NCBI RefSeq assembly: GCF_008923205.2
Contig: NZ_WBMS02000062.1
Coordinates: 1-50,938 of the forward strand
DNA from: Actinomadura physcomitrii
GTDB lineage: Bacteria > Actinomycetota > Actinomycetes > Streptosporangiales > Streptosporangiaceae
Length of the DNA: 50,938 nucleotides
Direction of reading: 5' to 3'
A program made the translations under genes and the position numbers. This document shows positions 50,456-50,938 of this stretch, piece by piece. Each line of letters starts with the position of its first letter. The stretch's first letter is position 1. The notes under the pieces were generated by a model. That model was not told the origin of the DNA, did no database searches, and worked only from the letters and a program-made list of their open reading frames with translations.

Positions 50456-50571
50456 TGCGGAAGTAGGGCCGAGGTAGCCCTGTCGCTGCGGTTTGCTTTG
50501 TGCAGCCGGCTGTCGTCCTCATTCTGTCCTTTTCGCGTCCCTGGCCCCGATGGGGAGAAAGTGAAGTTTCC

Positions 50572-50796
50572 GTGAAGCACGGCCTTGGTGAAGACCCGCA
50601 GGATGCGGCCAGGCGGCTCCAGCGGTACAGCGGACGCTGGCTCTGCTGGTACGGATTCAGGACCGGTCACTATTGGGCGGTGACACGGTACGGCCGGGCA
50701 GTCCTGCTTGAAGCGACAACGCCCCAGGAACTTCTCAACGAGATGACGCGTGTCGACGTCTCTCATGGGATGGGAGATTCGCTTGTCCTTTCGTGA
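50572..50796 (+). CDS. small conserved hypothetical protein
   Basis: About 74 residues from the GTG at 50572, with GGGGAGA about 13 bases upstream; the frame opens at 50500. The product has a Trp/Tyr-rich core (YSGRWLCWYGFRTGHYWAV) followed by a helix with TTPQELLNEMTRV. Short proteins of this style are frequent in actinobacteria, but I do not know a function. No TM helix or signal is seen. It sits between the OmpA gene and the right-hand transposase. Confidence 0.55.
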   Translation: MKHGLGEDPQDAARRLQRYSGRWLCWYGFRTGHYWAVTRYGRAVLLEATTPQELLNEMTRVDVSHGMGDSLVLS

Positions 50797-50813
50797 CTCA
50801 CTTAGAGCTTGTC

Positions 50814-50938
50814 TCATGTGGGCTGTTTGGTGAGCTTCTTGTAGCAGGTGATGGCGGCGGCGAGGACGAGAAAGGCGTTGAACAGGTGGCCGTGGCGTTC
50901 GTAGCGGATGGTCAGGCGCCGGTAGCCGAACAGCCAGG
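50814..50938 (-). mobile_element. IS5-type transposase C-terminus, cut by the right edge
   Basis: The minus-strand frame ends in TGA at 50816-50814 and encodes FGYRRLTIRYERHGHLFNA and LAAAITCYKKLTKQPT, the typical C-terminus of an IS5-family transposase. GAGCTTGTCTCA (50804-50815) at its end is probably the terminal inverted repeat. The body of the gene is beyond the window. Confidence 0.85.

Noticed and set aside
1..50938. tRNA, rRNA or attachment site
   Set aside because: I looked for T-loop-type motifs and direct repeats that might flank the secretion locus and found none I could support. A covariance-model search over the whole window would be decisive.

Overview
This is a high-GC actinobacterial chromosome segment. 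Four features suggest a Streptosporangiales/Thermomonosporaceae-type or related sporulating actinomycete: the GC-rich third codon positions, the frequent GTG starts, a conservon (cvn) operon and a SapA-like domain. The species cannot be fixed from sequence alone. Parts of 33.5-35.2 kb and 44-48.3 kb look clearly AT-richer and less codon-biased than the rest, as expected of an acquired block.

Layout. 0-0.5 kb: a transposase tail and debris. 0.5-9.5 kb: a small membrane protein, a membrane-anchored pseudokinase (1536-3389, +), and a tightly coupled minus-strand operon of a SapA-domain protein, MoxR ATPase, DUF58 protein and transglutaminase-like membrane protein. 9.7-12.7 kb: a TetR regulator divergent from a coupled pair (51-aa membrane peptide plus serine hydrolase), with perfect palindromes between them. 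13.2-14.6 kb: an SRPBCC protein and a decayed IS5-type element. 14.8-17.8 kb: a small protein, a lipoprotein, and an MFS exporter with a 7-codon upstream ORF and a leader hairpin. 17.9-21.6 kb: a conservon (sensor kinase, roadblock, DUF742, Ras-like GTPase, GAF). 22-28 kb: a sigma factor with a degenerate HATPase partner, an unknown protein, and two response regulators with a sensor kinase. 28.6-29.3 kb: a decayed IS21 istB. 29.4-30.4 kb: a phosphodiester glycosidase-like protein.

31.0-48.3 kb: a type IV secretion-like locus on the minus strand. In transcription order it holds a VirB2-like two-TM protein, two tandem VirB6/TrbL-like proteins, a Cys-rich ectodomain protein with a VirB2-like tail, a SCO6880-type PrgI/VirB4-N protein, the VirB4 ATPase domain, a TadZ-like ParA ATPase, a CpaF/VirB11-like protein without a Walker A, a P-loop-like protein, a wall hydrolase, a lipoprotein and a VirD4/TraG coupling ATPase. 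An ECF sigma/membrane-partner operon sits inside it on the opposite strand. No relaxase, integrase or att site is visible, so this looks like an orphan secretion system or a conjugation system missing its DNA-processing half. 49.3-50.8 kb: a lipoprotein/OmpA pair, a small hypothetical protein, and a second transposase running off the right edge.

The main lead is a link between distant parts of the window. The first ~115 residues of the pseudokinase at 1.5 kb are about 60% identical to the N-terminal domain of the TadZ-like ATPase at 40 kb. A second theme is enzymes that have lost catalytic residues: the pseudokinase, the transglutaminase-like protein, the CpaF-like protein and the HATPase-like protein. 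Together they suggest that a secretion machine and a membrane signalling/cell-envelope locus share a regulatory or targeting module.
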